From the NCBI GenBank assembly GCA_905215625.1, contig CAJMQQ010000003.1, forward strand, positions 1 through 64,000: 64,000 nt of DNA. The letters run 5' to 3'. Below are positions 51,854-61,462 of this stretch, piece by piece. The stretch is from an uncultured bacterium. GTDB lineage: Bacteria > Bacillota > Clostridia > Lachnospirales > Lachnospiraceae. Made by a program: the position numbers and the translations under genes. Numbering within the stretch: the stretch's first letter is position 1; the number at the start of each line of letters is the position of its first letter. The notes under the pieces are model-generated. The model worked only from the letters and a program-made list of their open reading frames with translations. It did not search any database and was not told the origin of the DNA.

Positions 51854-52407
51854 TCCCATTCCTCCAGTTCTCCCTTTAATGCCACTGGAATTCCGCACAC
51901 TACTTCCACTGCCCGGTCTGCAATCTGGAATAATTTCTGATTGATTCTTCCCAGCAGTTTCATATAGTTCATGGTTTCTTCCGGATAGGAAATCCCATCA
52001 GAAAAGACATCGTTGGTAACAATTACCAGATCCTTTGCATGGGACGCTAAAACTGCGATTCCATGAACAATTTTTGCCTCTATCAGATGTGCATTTTCTT
52101 CTGAAGCCCCGCCTTTCCAGGAAAAATATTCATTAGCCGCCAGATTGGAAATACACTCAATCAGAACTGCAGATTCCTTCCATGGCGTCCCGATGCACAC
52201 ACCGGATAAGTCTTTTGGCCGTTCAATCGTAGCAAATCCTTTTCCCGCTCTCATCCTTCTGTGGCGTTCTACTTTTTGCCGGCTTTCTTCCCCATATACC
52301 TCCATTGTGGCAAGGTAATATTTATATGGAGCATTTGTCCCGCACAGGATTTTTTCTGCATACTGGGATTTTCCGCTTCCGCTTCCCCCGACTACTACCG
52401 TTATCAT
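51850..52407 (-). CDS. cobU: Adenosylcobinamide kinase / guanylyltransferase
   Basis: Phosphorylates adenosylcobinamide and then converts it to the GDP form. 185 residues: P-loop VVGGSGSGKSQYAE, the guanylylation-site segment VERHRRMRAGKGFATIERP, ECISNLAANE and VTNDVFSDGISYPEETMNYMKLLGRINQ. Full CobU length, in contrast to the short paralogue two genes downstream. Overlaps cobT and cobS by 4 bp each. Confidence 0.94.
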   Translation of the reverse strand: MITVVVGGSGSGKSQYAEKILCGTNAPYKYYLATMEVYGEESRQKVERHRRMRAGKGFATIERPKDLSGVCIGTPWKESAVLIECISNLAANEYFSWKGGASEENAHLIEAKIVHGIAVLASHAKDLVIVTNDVFSDGISYPEETMNYMKLLGRINQKLFQIADRAVEVVCGIPVALKGELEEWE

Positions 52408-53504
52408 ACCAAGTGCTGATACTCCTTCACATCAATTTCCTGAAACGTACTCATCTTATGATATACCGTCTGGGCCATATCCAAAAGCGGGAAAAAGGCG
52501 GCCGCTCCGGTTCCTTCGCCCAGACACATTTTTCCATAAATAACCGGTTTTAAGGAAAGAGCATCCAGCACCATCTTTCCGGCCGGCTCTGCTGATACAT
52601 GGGATGCCAGTAAAAAGTCCGTTACCCTGGGGCAGATAGCCGCCGCTGCAAGAGCTGCCGCTCCTGAAATAAACCCGTCTAATACCACTGGAATCCGGTA
52701 AATTGCCCCGCCAATCATAAGGCCTGCAAGTCCCGCCAGATCAAAGCCTCCTACCTTTGCCAGAACATCGATTCCGTCAGAACTATCCGGCTGGTTTTTC
52801 TCAATTCCCTGTTTAATTACCTGGATTTTTCTCTCCAGTCCTTCCTTATTAAGGCCGGCTCCCCTTCCGGTAACGGTTTCCGGATTTGTCTTTAACAATA
52901 CGGAAACCACCGCGCTGCTGGTCGTTGTATTCCCAATTCCCATTTCGCCGGTTGCAATCAGGGAATACCCTTTTTCTTTTAAATGGCTAACGGCCAGGAT
53001 TCCGGTTTCAAGAGCCTGTACTGCCTGTTCCCGATCCATTGCAGGACCATACAGAAAATTTCTGGTTCCCCGGCTGATTTTCCGATCCCAGATCCAGATT
53101 TGGTGATCCAGATCTGGAAAGTCTTTTTCTGTGCCGGAAAGCTCAGATGCCACTCCAAGATCAATCGGAAGAACTGCGGCCCCTGCCTGTTTTGCCATCA
53201 GGCAGACACAGCTTTCTCCCTTTGTAAAATTCTGGGTCACAATTCCGGTAACTTCCTGACCGGTCTGGGTTACCCCTTCTTCTACAATTCCGTTATCGCC
53301 GCAGCAGATTACCACTGCTTTTTTCTCCAGATTTACATTGGAGTCCTTTTGAATCCCTGCAATTTTTATAATGGCTTCTTCTAAAAGTCCCAGACTGTTT
53401 AATGGTTTTGCTACGCTGTCCCAGCGCTTTTTTGCCTGTTCCATCGCAGCTTTGTCCAAGTCCTGTATGTGTTTTAAACCTTCTTCTAACGTTAATTCTG
53501 TCAC
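52404..53504 (-). CDS. cobT: Nicotinate-nucleotide--dimethylbenzimidazole phosphoribosyltransferase, GTG start
   Basis: Activates the lower-ligand base to alpha-ribazole phosphate. 366 residues with TGEMGIGNTTTSSAVVSVLL, TGRGAGLNKEGLERK and the catalytic Glu in MCLGEGTGAAAFFPLLD. The start is GTG at 53504: AGGAGG lies eight bases before it, it overlaps the cbiA stop (GTGA), and no ATG is near. An upstream in-frame extension would lie inside cbiA and is not homologous. No gene for dimethylbenzimidazole synthesis is in the window. Confidence 0.94.
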   Translation of the reverse strand: MTELTLEEGLKHIQDLDKAAMEQAKKRWDSVAKPLNSLGLLEEAIIKIAGIQKDSNVNLEKKAVVICCGDNGIVEEGVTQTGQEVTGIVTQNFTKGESCVCLMAKQAGAAVLPIDLGVASELSGTEKDFPDLDHQIWIWDRKISRGTRNFLYGPAMDREQAVQALETGILAVSHLKEKGYSLIATGEMGIGNTTTSSAVVSVLLKTNPETVTGRGAGLNKEGLERKIQVIKQGIEKNQPDSSDGIDVLAKVGGFDLAGLAGLMIGGAIYRIPVVLDGFISGAAALAAAAICPRVTDFLLASHVSAEPAGKMVLDALSLKPVIYGKMCLGEGTGAAAFFPLLDMAQTVYHKMSTFQEIDVKEYQHLV

Positions 53505-54955
53505 GTAAAATGCCTCCTGACGCGTTGGTATTCCAGACAGGCAGCCGCAAACCGTTCCGTAAATTCCGGACAGGAACGATAATAAAAATGGGGAAAACCT
53601 GCCAGTGCATATCCCTGTTCCTCCATAGCTGACCACCGCTTTTCGCTGGCAGGTTTTTCTGCATCCATCAGCATTTTTTCCTGCTGTTCTGCTGTCTTTT
53701 CCACCTTCCAATAGTGGAATTCATGTGCCCGAATCTCTGATTTTCCTTTAAAAAATGCGGTATCTCTTCGGGCTTTTAACGTAATATATCCAAAATTTCC
53801 TAAGCGCTTTCCTTTTGTCCCTGACCCGGAAAACACGCCGCACATGGGATAATATGCTTCGTCTGCCCCCTGAAGCTGTTCCAGTAAATACAAGTAGCCG
53901 CCGCACTCTCCATGAATAGGCATTCCGTGTTTTGCCGCCTGAAAAATGGAATTTCTCATCGTTTCATTTTCAGCTAATTTCTTCGCATAAAGTTCCGGAT
54001 AACCGCCACCCAGCAAAAGGCCGTCTGCCTCTTCTGGAATTCGTTTATCGTGGAGTGGGGAAAAATATTGCAGAATCGCTCCCTGCTCTTCCATGGCCCT
54101 TAAATTTTCCTGATAATAGAAACAAAAAGCTTCATCCATTGCCACTGCCAGACAAAATTTGTTCTGATTGTTCTGTTTTTTCTGTGAAATGCCGCCTGTT
54201 TTCTGTTCCGGATCTTTGTCTGAATGCTCCTGCCGCATCTCTTCCTGTTCTGCCAGTTCTAAAAGCTGGTCAAAGTCCAGACTGTTCTCCATCACATCGG
54301 CTAATTTCCGGATCTGTTCCTGCAAATCTGAAATTTCATCCGGCAAAATCAGTCCCAGATGGCGGCTCTCAATATGCAGAAAATCCAGGGGCGGAATGTA
54401 TCCGGCCACCAGAATCCCCAGTTCCTCTTCAATCAGTTTTTTTAAACGGGGATAAATCATGGGAGATACCTGGTTTAATACTACTGCTTTTATACGGCTT
54501 TCTGACTGCCGGATCTTCTCTTTTTTTAAGGGATGATAGCTTAAAAATCCCTGAATCAGAGCGACCAGAGATAAACTGCTCCCTCTTGCATCAACCGTCA
54601 GAATCACCGGGGCCTGTAAGATTTCTGCCGTTTCATAGGTACTTGCCTGCGGAAGAACTCCGGCTAATCCATCAAAATATCCCATAACTCCTTCTATCAG
54701 TGCAAGCCCTGTCTCCTTTCCCGTACAGCCATGGGAAAAAACCTGCAAAAGTCCCTCCGGTGATTCAAAAAAGCTGTCCAGATTCCGGCTTTCTACCCCT
54801 AAAATCCGCTTGTGAAACAGGGGATCTATGTAATCCGGACCGCATTTAAAAGATGCCGTCGGGATGTTTTTCCTCTTTAACAGTTCTAACATTCCGCAGG
54901 TTAAAATGGTCTTTCCACTGCCGCTTTTTGGCGCGGCAATCAGCAGTTTTTTCAT
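53501..54955 (-). CDS. cbiA: Cobyrinate a,c-diamide synthase
   Basis: Amidates the a and c side chains using glutamine. 484 residues: LLIAAPKSGSGKTILTCGMLELL nucleotide-binding start, FKCGPDYIDPLFHK, central linker (rich in Gln/Glu/Lys), and a glutamine amidotransferase domain with Cys in PIHGECGGYLYLLEQL and the FHYWKVE segment. Overlaps cbiET and cobT by 4 bp. Confidence 0.95.
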   Translation of the reverse strand: MKKLLIAAPKSGSGKTILTCGMLELLKRKNIPTASFKCGPDYIDPLFHKRILGVESRNLDSFFESPEGLLQVFSHGCTGKETGLALIEGVMGYFDGLAGVLPQASTYETAEILQAPVILTVDARGSSLSLVALIQGFLSYHPLKKEKIRQSESRIKAVVLNQVSPMIYPRLKKLIEEELGILVAGYIPPLDFLHIESRHLGLILPDEISDLQEQIRKLADVMENSLDFDQLLELAEQEEMRQEHSDKDPEQKTGGISQKKQNNQNKFCLAVAMDEAFCFYYQENLRAMEEQGAILQYFSPLHDKRIPEEADGLLLGGGYPELYAKKLAENETMRNSIFQAAKHGMPIHGECGGYLYLLEQLQGADEAYYPMCGVFSGSGTKGKRLGNFGYITLKARRDTAFFKGKSEIRAHEFHYWKVEKTAEQQEKMLMDAEKPASEKRWSAMEEQGYALAGFPHFYYRSCPEFTERFAAACLEYQRVRRHFT

Positions 54956-56292
54956 AAATTTCCTGTCTCTTTCTTTCCTCTGTAACCAGATAAGGTAACG
55001 ATGTAAACGGGATTTCTGCCCTTTTGCATATGGTATGGACCGGCTGTTACTGTCTCTGAAATTCCGGCCTGGATAATCTCGGTTTCTTCAAAGTCCCATT
55101 GCTTCATTGCATCCAGGCACTCCGAAAGAGTCTCTAAGGTGATAGCTGTTATCACAATCCGGATCTGCCGGTTTTTCAGAATCAGGGTCTGAATCATTGC
55201 AGTCAGTTTTCCTCCGGAACCTCCAATAAATGCATGGCTTGGGATAGGGAGATCCTGAAATGCATCCGGTGCTTCCCCTGGGATAATAAAGAATCCTTTT
55301 CTGTCCGGAATCAGCGACTTCCGGTTTTTTTCGATTAATTCCAGGCCATCCGGATTTCGTTCAATGGCAAATACCTGACTGTCTGCATCTTGTAATATCT
55401 TTGCAGCAGCAATTGCCACAGAACCGGTTCCCGCCCCAATGTCGTAGAAACACGCCCCTTCCCATAGTTTTAATTTTGCCAGGGCTATGGTGCGGATTTC
55501 TTCTTTTGTCATAGGAACTTTTCCCCGGATAAAGTCCTGGTCGCGGAAAGAAAAACCGGAAATATCAAAACCGGAAATATCAAAACCGGACGCCGCCTTT
55601 GGTTCTGGATTTTCTATAAAACAGCAGGCCAGGCGGCTAAAGTCTTCCAGCTCTTTTCTCTGTTCTGTTAAAAGCTGCCTGGCGCTTCCTGACAACTGTT
55701 TTTCCTCTGGATAAGACAAATTCGCTCCAAAGGAAAGCCAACAGTCGCCAAGTCCATTTCCGGTCATATTTTCACATAAAATTTCCGGAGTAATCTGTCC
55801 TCCCAGAAGGAAAAAGCACTTTCCATGTTCCCGAATCTGCTGGATATAGTCTTCCATTCTTCCGTGAAGACTGATGATTTTTGCATCCTGCCAGTCGATA
55901 CCAAGTCTTGCTGCACAATAAGAAATCGAAGAAATTCCGGGAAGAACCGTAACCTTCCAGCCGGATAATTCCAACTTTTCTTTTACCTTTTTTGCCCCGC
56001 TGTAAAAACCGGTATCTCCAGAAAACAAAATCACCCCTGTCTGAATTTCATCCCTCTGTGCTTCCAGCCATCCTCTGATTTCGTCAGCTTCATAGCAGTC
56101 CAACACCTTTTTGCCAAAAATCAGATTTTCTACACTTTTTAACATCCGTCCGGCTCCGGCCACTACATCTGCCTCTGCTATGGCCCTCTGGCCTTCCAGC
56201 GTCAGCTGTCCTTCTCCTCCCATGCCGATTCCTACCAGATAAATCTCCGGCCCGCCGTCTCTATAAAATCTGCTGTTTCTTTCGTCTCTCAT
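54952..56292 (-). CDS. cbiET: Fused cobalt-precorrin-7 C5-methyltransferase / C15-methyltransferase (decarboxylating)
   Basis: 446 residues. The N-terminal half is CbiE (IYLVGIGMGGEGQLTLEGQRAIAEADVVAGAGRML, GDTGFYSGAKKVKE); the C-terminal half is CbiT (CFYDIGAGTGSVAIAAAKIL, IPSHAFIGGSGGKL). The linker carries a 15-bp tandem duplication giving SGFDISGFDISGF. It starts 32 bp inside cbiJ with AGGTGAT eight bases upstream of the ATG. Confidence 0.93.
   Translation of the reverse strand: MRDERNSRFYRDGGPEIYLVGIGMGGEGQLTLEGQRAIAEADVVAGAGRMLKSVENLIFGKKVLDCYEADEIRGWLEAQRDEIQTGVILFSGDTGFYSGAKKVKEKLELSGWKVTVLPGISSISYCAARLGIDWQDAKIISLHGRMEDYIQQIREHGKCFFLLGGQITPEILCENMTGNGLGDCWLSFGANLSYPEEKQLSGSARQLLTEQRKELEDFSRLACCFIENPEPKAASGFDISGFDISGFSFRDQDFIRGKVPMTKEEIRTIALAKLKLWEGACFYDIGAGTGSVAIAAAKILQDADSQVFAIERNPDGLELIEKNRKSLIPDRKGFFIIPGEAPDAFQDLPIPSHAFIGGSGGKLTAMIQTLILKNRQIRIVITAITLETLSECLDAMKQWDFEETEIIQAGISETVTAGPYHMQKGRNPVYIVTLSGYRGKKETGNL
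55556..55590. repeat. 15-bp tandem repeat in the cbiET linker
   Basis: CCGGAAATATCAAAA occurs twice in a row (55556-55570, 55571-55585) followed by a partial third unit CCGGA. It keeps the reading frame, adding five residues per copy between the CbiE and CbiT domains. Confidence 0.85.
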
Positions 56293-57052
56293 ACCACTGA
56301 ATCACCTCGTCTGCACTCACTCCTGCTTCTTCTTTTGGCCGGTCGATTACCAGCACAGGAATTTCTGCCATTGCCGCTGCCCGTACCTTTTCTAAATACC
56401 CGCCTTCTTTTCCGCCATCCTTTGTTACCAGGAATCGGCAGTTATATTCTTTAATCATAGCCATGTTCATTTCCACTGAAAACGGCCCTTGTACTGCGAT
56501 GATATGACGGCCCCTAAGTCCCAGTTTTTTGCAGATTTCCAGCACCGGCACAACTGGAAGAACCCTGGCGTAAATCCGGTTTTCAAAGTCTGAAATTCCG
56601 GCAAATACCGGCAGTTCCTTGCTTCCGGTACAAAGCAGAATGTTTCCGCTCCGGTCATCCAACCACTTGGCTGCTTCCCCTGCTGAAGACACATGAATCA
56701 TCCAGGGTTCCAGTTCTTCCCGCTCTTGTTCTGTAAGCAGTTCCTCTGACCGCAGGCACCTGATTTTCTCTGTATTTGTCCGTTTGCAGGCAAGTTCAAT
56801 CTGTCTGGTTACCTCTTTTGCATAAGGATGTGTGGCGTCAATCACCAGGTCGATCTGATTTTTTATAAGGAACTCTGCCATCTCCTGTCCATCCATCCGG
56901 CCGGTATGAACCTGGATATTTTTTCCTGGATTCAGAATCTCTTTCCCATAGTCCGTGGCCACACTTACCATCACATGGCAGCCGAATTTTTCCAGCTCTC
57001 CAGCTAAAATCCGGCCCTCTGTCGTTCCTGCAAAAATCAGCACATTATCCAT
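56261..57052 (-). CDS. cbiJ: Cobalt-precorrin-6A reductase
   Basis: NADH-dependent reductase of the corrin macrocycle. 263 residues: VLIFAGTTEGRILAGELEKFG start, LVIDATHPYAKEVTRQI, LVTKDGGKEGGYLEKVRAA. Homologous to CobK. Overlaps cbiH by 8 bp and cbiET by 32 bp. Confidence 0.94.
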   Translation of the reverse strand: MDNVLIFAGTTEGRILAGELEKFGCHVMVSVATDYGKEILNPGKNIQVHTGRMDGQEMAEFLIKNQIDLVIDATHPYAKEVTRQIELACKRTNTEKIRCLRSEELLTEQEREELEPWMIHVSSAGEAAKWLDDRSGNILLCTGSKELPVFAGISDFENRIYARVLPVVPVLEICKKLGLRGRHIIAVQGPFSVEMNMAMIKEYNCRFLVTKDGGKEGGYLEKVRAAAMAEIPVLVIDRPKEEAGVSADEVIQWYERRKKQQIL

Positions 57053-57779
57053 AACGGTATCCTCTTGGGGTTACCATGTAGTCTCCGATTTTTCTGGTGG
57101 AAGAGTTCCCGATAAATACGGTAGTAAACATATCCGTCTGGGTATCTTTTAATGTTTCAAGAGACATGATTTCCATCTCTTCTCCCTGCCGTCCAATACT
57201 TTTTACAATTCCGCATACCGTCTCTGGAGAACGGCTTTCCAGCAGGATTTCACAGGCTTTTTTCAGATAATCCCCTCTTTTTTTACTGGATGGATTATAG
57301 ATGCAGATTGCAAAGTCCGCTTCTGCTGCAGCCCTTACCCTCTTTTCAATGACTTCCATCGGCGTCAGTAAATCGCTTAAACTGATGACTGCAAAATCGT
57401 GAATCAAAGGTGCTCCTAATACCGCTGCTCCGGCACAGGCTGCCGTAACTCCAGGGATGACGGAAACCTTCACTTCCGGATATTCCGGAGCCAGTTCCAG
57501 AATCAGTCCGGCCATCCCGTACACACCTGCATCCCCGCTGCATACCATGGAAACTTTCCGGCCTTTTGCGGCTTCTTCCAAAGCCATCCGGCACCGTTCC
57601 ACTTCCTGGCGCATGGGAGTTGACAAAAATTCCTTGTCGCCAAAATGGTCTTTTACCAAATCTACATATACGGTATATCCGGCAATCACATCACTGTTTT
57701 TCAACACTTCGGCAGCCTCTATGGTCATCTTTTCATAAGCTCCGGGGCCAATTCCCACTACGTATATATGTCCTGACAT
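57045..57779 (-). CDS. cbiH: Cobalt-precorrin-3 C17-methyltransferase
   Basis: SAM-dependent ring-contracting methyltransferase. 244 residues: GHIYVVGIGPGAYEKMTIEAAEVL, VCSGDAGVYGMAGLILEL, YNPSSKKRGDYLKKACEILL. Start at the ATG six bases after AGGAGG. Only the methyltransferase is coded; the CbiG domain that is fused to CbiH in some Firmicutes is absent. Confidence 0.95.
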   Translation of the reverse strand: MSGHIYVVGIGPGAYEKMTIEAAEVLKNSDVIAGYTVYVDLVKDHFGDKEFLSTPMRQEVERCRMALEEAAKGRKVSMVCSGDAGVYGMAGLILELAPEYPEVKVSVIPGVTAACAGAAVLGAPLIHDFAVISLSDLLTPMEVIEKRVRAAAEADFAICIYNPSSKKRGDYLKKACEILLESRSPETVCGIVKSIGRQGEEMEIMSLETLKDTQTDMFTTVFIGNSSTRKIGDYMVTPRGYRYG

Positions 57780-57824
57780 ACGCATCCTCCTGTTCATCAT
57801 TATTCTTTTATTTTAGAATTTTGC

Positions 57825-58592
57825 TTACTCCTGCTCCTTGTTTCCCTGCCGGTATCCGGTAGTAAATTCCGGATGATATAAGCAGGAACGCTCATAGTTT
57901 TTCTGTGCTACTGCAGGACCTGCTACAATCAGGGCAAGCCGGTTAATTCCTGCCTTTTTTGCTTCCTCTGCCAGAGTCTCTACCGTACAGACAATGACCT
58001 TTTCATCCGGCCAGGTAGCCTTATAAACAATGGCTGCAGGCGTATTTCTTTCATATCCTCCTGCAATCAGCTCCTGGCTTAACTGTTCCAGCATTCCTGC
58101 GCTTAAAAAGATAGTCATTGTAGCTTTGTGGGCTGCAAAAGAACGGATGCTTTCCCGCTCCGGCACACCGGTTCTTCCTGCCATACGGGTAATAATCACG
58201 CTCTGTGAAATCTCCGGAAGGGTGTATTCCATCTGAAGAGCTGCTGCTGCCCCGCAAAAAGAAGAGACTCCTGGACAGATTTCATAGGGAATAGAAAGGG
58301 CGTCAAAGGCGTCCATCTGTTCCCTGATTGCTCCATACAAAGAAGGATCTCCTGTATGCAGACGAACTGTCATCAGTCCCTTTTCTTCTGCCGCCTTTAC
58401 AGTTTCCACTACTTCTTCCAGAGTCATCTTTGCACTGTCATAAATCTGGCAATCTTTTTTTGCTCTCTTTAACAGCCCTGGATTTACCAGAGAACCTGCA
58501 TAGATAATAACGTCTGCCTGCTCTAAAAGCCTGGCTCCCCGAAGGGTAATTAAATCTTCGGCACCTGGGCCTGCACCTACTATGTGTACCAT
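57825..58592 (-). CDS. cbiF: Cobalt-precorrin-4 C11-methyltransferase
   Basis: 255 residues of the tetrapyrrole methylase family: VHIVGAGPGAEDLITLRGARLLEQADVIIYAGSLVNPGLL, RLHTGDPSLYGAIREQMDAFD, PGVSSFCGAAAALQMEYTLPE. The pattern is CbiF/CobM. It lies 3 bp after cbiL and 45 bp before cbiH. Confidence 0.95.
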   Translation of the reverse strand: MVHIVGAGPGAEDLITLRGARLLEQADVIIYAGSLVNPGLLKRAKKDCQIYDSAKMTLEEVVETVKAAEEKGLMTVRLHTGDPSLYGAIREQMDAFDALSIPYEICPGVSSFCGAAAALQMEYTLPEISQSVIITRMAGRTGVPERESIRSFAAHKATMTIFLSAGMLEQLSQELIAGGYERNTPAAIVYKATWPDEKVIVCTVETLAEEAKKAGINRLALIVAGPAVAQKNYERSCLYHPEFTTGYRQGNKEQE

Positions 58593-58595
58593 ATT

Positions 58596-59318
58596 TTACT
58601 CCTTATCTCTTACAATAAACAAAGAATAATATCCCGCATTTTCGTCAATTTCTTCTGCTGAATGGTAGACTTTTTCTCCATCCATGCCGCAGCGCTGAAC
58701 CCCTGCGGCCTCTTTATTTTCCTTCAGCAAAAGCTCTTTTACCGCTGACAGTTTCTTTCCGGATTTCATCAGAACTTTAACGCCGGACAGCTTTAATCCC
58801 TCTTCAATCTGATAGGTTGCAGGCAGAATATGGAGTTCTTCTGAACCGCTAACCAACGCCTGATTCAGCCTTGCAGATACTGCGCAAAAAGAAGGAACGC
58901 CGCTGATAATTTCTGCCTGTTCTCCTGCATCCCTGACCCGTTCATAGACATACAGACAGGTAGAATATACCGTCGCGTCTCCCAGGGTCAGAAAAGCTAC
59001 ATCCTTGCCCTCTGCCAGTTTTTCCCGTATGGTTTCTGCCGCTTCTTCATGGCATTTTTTTAAGACTTCCCTATCCTTTGTCATAGGCATAGGAAGACAC
59101 AAGATCTCTTTCCTGTCAATCTCCGGCACTGCCTGGGATGCAATCTGGTAAGCCACGCAGTCTTTTAAAGACTCATTTGGAAGAGCAATAACCGGACTTT
59201 CTTTTATGATCCGAACTGCTTTCAGGGTCATTAATTCCGGATCGCCAGGGCCTACGCTGACTCCATAAAGCGTTCCTCTTTTCCGTTCATTTTCTCTATA
59301 AATTTTACAATCATTCAT
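58596..59318 (-). CDS. cbiL: Cobalt-precorrin-2 C20-methyltransferase
   Basis: 240 residues: GTLYGVSVGPGDPELMTLKAVRIIKESPVIALP, FLTLGDATVYSTCLYVYERV, ISGVPSFCAVSARLNQAL, all CbiL/CobI features. The start at 59318 overlaps the cbiD end by 8 bp and has only a weak GAAAGAAG before it, implying coupling to cbiD; the ATG eight codons upstream has no ribosome site. Confidence 0.93.
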   Translation of the reverse strand: MNDCKIYRENERKRGTLYGVSVGPGDPELMTLKAVRIIKESPVIALPNESLKDCVAYQIASQAVPEIDRKEILCLPMPMTKDREVLKKCHEEAAETIREKLAEGKDVAFLTLGDATVYSTCLYVYERVRDAGEQAEIISGVPSFCAVSARLNQALVSGSEELHILPATYQIEEGLKLSGVKVLMKSGKKLSAVKELLLKENKEAAGVQRCGMDGEKVYHSAEEIDENAGYYSLFIVRDKE

Positions 59319-60528
59319 CTTCTTTCTGCCTGGGAATCGCATCTAAAAGCTGTCCTGCTCCCGACGTCATTCCCAATACTCCTTTCTGATTGGTAAAGAG
59401 GACTGCCTCCGCCTGAAAACTGCCCCCTGCCCGTTTGTACAGATACTGTTCAATTCGTTTCATAATCTGTTTCATCACTGCTTCGTCCAGTTTCTGCTGC
59501 CTTAATATATCCAGCGCCTGGTCTACGGTAACAGCAGATAAAATCTCCCTGATCACCTTCTGGCTCCCGCCGCAGGCCCCTGCCCAGGCTGCCAGAATCT
59601 CCATACGGCCATCTGCCATAGAAGAATGGGTGTTCATAATTCCTGCTGCCAGCTTGATTAATTTTCCTCCATGACCGATTAAAAGTACGGTTTGAAAGCC
59701 AAATTCTCCAGCCATATCCAGGGTTTCCCCAATATAATTGGAGCACTTTACCGCTCGGTCCGGATCAATGTGAAGGGACTCTTTTAAGAAGGTTTCCCCA
59801 TAATTTCCTGGCACTAAAATCAGATGTTTTTCTCCCAGAGCAGCCTTTTGCTTTATGGAAAGACGGATGGTTTCAATAAGGGCTGCCTCGCTCATAGGCT
59901 CCACAATCCCGCTGGTTCCCAAAACTGAAATTCCTCCTTCAATCCCCAGCCAGGGATTAAAGGTTTTTTCCGCAATACGTTCCCCTTCCGGTATGGAAAT
60001 AGTGATTTTTAAGTTTCCAGTAAAACCGGTTTCTTCGCAAATCCGCTCTGCCTCTCTAAAAATCATGTCCCTTGGAACCGGATTAATGGCCGCTTTCCCT
60101 ACGGGACAAGAAAGTCCTGGTTTGGTAACTCGTCCAACCCCTGTGCCTCCATCTAAATACAGCTTCGGCCAGGTTCCTTTCTGGTAGCAGGACTTCAGAT
60201 GATCTTCTTTCAAATCTTCCTCTTCGAACGGTTCTTCTAAGCTGGCAAGATATTCTGCCCTGGCATAGACCAGAGTTCCATCTGTAGCGTCCGGATCGTC
60301 TCCCGCATCTTTCCGTACTGCACAGGAAGCAAATTTTTCCGTCAGACAGGTATCTTCTAATGGAAGGGTCAGACCGATTCCTTTCGGCGTCATAAGCTGG
60401 ACTTTTTCCCTTTTTTCTCCTGTCAAAAGCATAAAAACTGCCGCCTGAGCCGCGGCCGCCGCACAGGAACCTGTCGTATAACCGCGGCGCATTTTCTTTT
60501 TATTTCGGTATATGTAGGCGTCTTCCAT
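59311..60528 (-). CDS. cbiD: Cobalt-precorrin-5B C1-methyltransferase
   Basis: 405 residues. The hallmark MRRGYTTGSCAAAAAQAAVFMLL lies near the N-terminus, followed by VRKDAGDDPDATDGTLVYA and GTSGIVEPMSEAALIETIRLSI. CbiD methylates C1 in the anaerobic pathway. ATG 60528 is chosen because AAAGGA lies nine bases upstream; a further in-frame ATG lies 13 codons earlier. Confidence 0.94.
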   Translation of the reverse strand: MEDAYIYRNKKKMRRGYTTGSCAAAAAQAAVFMLLTGEKREKVQLMTPKGIGLTLPLEDTCLTEKFASCAVRKDAGDDPDATDGTLVYARAEYLASLEEPFEEEDLKEDHLKSCYQKGTWPKLYLDGGTGVGRVTKPGLSCPVGKAAINPVPRDMIFREAERICEETGFTGNLKITISIPEGERIAEKTFNPWLGIEGGISVLGTSGIVEPMSEAALIETIRLSIKQKAALGEKHLILVPGNYGETFLKESLHIDPDRAVKCSNYIGETLDMAGEFGFQTVLLIGHGGKLIKLAAGIMNTHSSMADGRMEILAAWAGACGGSQKVIREILSAVTVDQALDILRQQKLDEAVMKQIMKRIEQYLYKRAGGSFQAEAVLFTNQKGVLGMTSGAGQLLDAIPRQKEDE

Positions 60529-60544
60529 CCGGAGATTTCCTTTC

Positions 60545-61369
60545 TTATCTGGCATCTCGTTCTGCATTTCTTTCAGCCAGTTTTTCTTCTGTCGCAGACC
60601 GGATATGTTCCAAGAACAGTTCCTGGATTCCCTTATATTCTCCCAGTCCTTTCAGTACGCAGAAAATCTCATAGCCCTCTTTTTCTAAGGCATACTTCCA
60701 AGAATCCTCCCTGTCGCTTGCCATATCGTGTCTTGCATGGTCGCCTGCCACGATCATAAACGGAGCTAAAATTACCTTTTTATAGCCGCCTTCTCTTAGC
60801 CGGCGTTTCATCGTATCTAAGGATGGATAGGCTTCTACCGTTCCTAAAAACACATTTTTATAGCCCATATCTTTCATCCGATAGTCCAGGGCAGCATAAA
60901 CCGTATTGGCATAGTGGGTGGTTCCATGACCCATAAATACCAGAGCCGTATCCTCTGGAATCTCCCCCATTTCTTCCATCAGTGCCTCAATTACCTGGCA
61001 GGAATCCTCTTCGCTGGTAAGGAGGGGCGCCCCAAATAAAATCTCGTCAAATTGATCCTCAAATGCCAGTACGTCCTTTATCATCTGGTCATTTTCGATT
61101 CCATTAATCACATGGGTCGGCTGAACAAACACCTGTTTCACTCCCTGTGAAACCATCTGTTCCATTGCTTCTTTTACCGTATTGACATGATAGTTGTCCC
61201 TGTTTTTTAACTTTCGGATAATCATACCGCTAGTCCAGGCCCTAACTACCTGCGCCTGGGGATATGCTTCCTGAATCCGGTTTTCTATGGCGTCTATAGT
61301 CTTTTTACGGGTATCCGGGTAACTGGTTCCAAAACTGACAACCAGAATTCCTTTTTCTTTTTTTGGCAT
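60545..61369 (-). CDS. cbiK: Sirohydrochlorin cobaltochelatase
   Basis: Inserts Co2+ into sirohydrochlorin, committing it to the anaerobic B12 route. 274 residues: KGILVVSFGTSYPDTRKKTIDAIE at the start, candidate metal ligands His148 (MGHGTTHYANT), Glu179 (GTVEAYPS) and His211 (AGDHARHDM), with the same spacing as in the characterised Salmonella enzyme. No signal peptide. First gene after the B12 riboswitch. Confidence 0.94.
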   Translation of the reverse strand: MPKKEKGILVVSFGTSYPDTRKKTIDAIENRIQEAYPQAQVVRAWTSGMIIRKLKNRDNYHVNTVKEAMEQMVSQGVKQVFVQPTHVINGIENDQMIKDVLAFEDQFDEILFGAPLLTSEEDSCQVIEALMEEMGEIPEDTALVFMGHGTTHYANTVYAALDYRMKDMGYKNVFLGTVEAYPSLDTMKRRLREGGYKKVILAPFMIVAGDHARHDMASDREDSWKYALEKEGYEIFCVLKGLGEYKGIQELFLEHIRSATEEKLAERNAERDAR

Positions 61370-61436
61370 TCTATTTCCCTTTCTGTTCTGTAATGGGAGC
61401 GATCCTGTGAAATAAGAAGTAATTTCCTATGAATTG

Positions 61437-61462
61437 AAAAATACCGGCATCTTCTGCCGGTA
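61437..61462 (-). terminator. Riboswitch-controlled terminator before cbiK
   Basis: On the minus strand TACCGGCA (61455-61462) pairs with TGCCGGTA (61442-61449) around GAAGA, followed by five T. It lies about 80 bp after the B12 box and about 70 bp before cbiK. A hairpin GTCTC..GAGAC (61470-61494) directly precedes it. Confidence 0.88.

Noticed and set aside
53505..53711. Long N-terminal extension of cobT
   Set aside because: Lies inside cbiA in another frame; the GTG with AGGAGG at 53504 matches the CobT N-terminus.
53932..54687. Plus-strand 251-codon open frame over cbiA
   Set aside because: Antisense shadow with Pro/Ser-rich nonsense composition.
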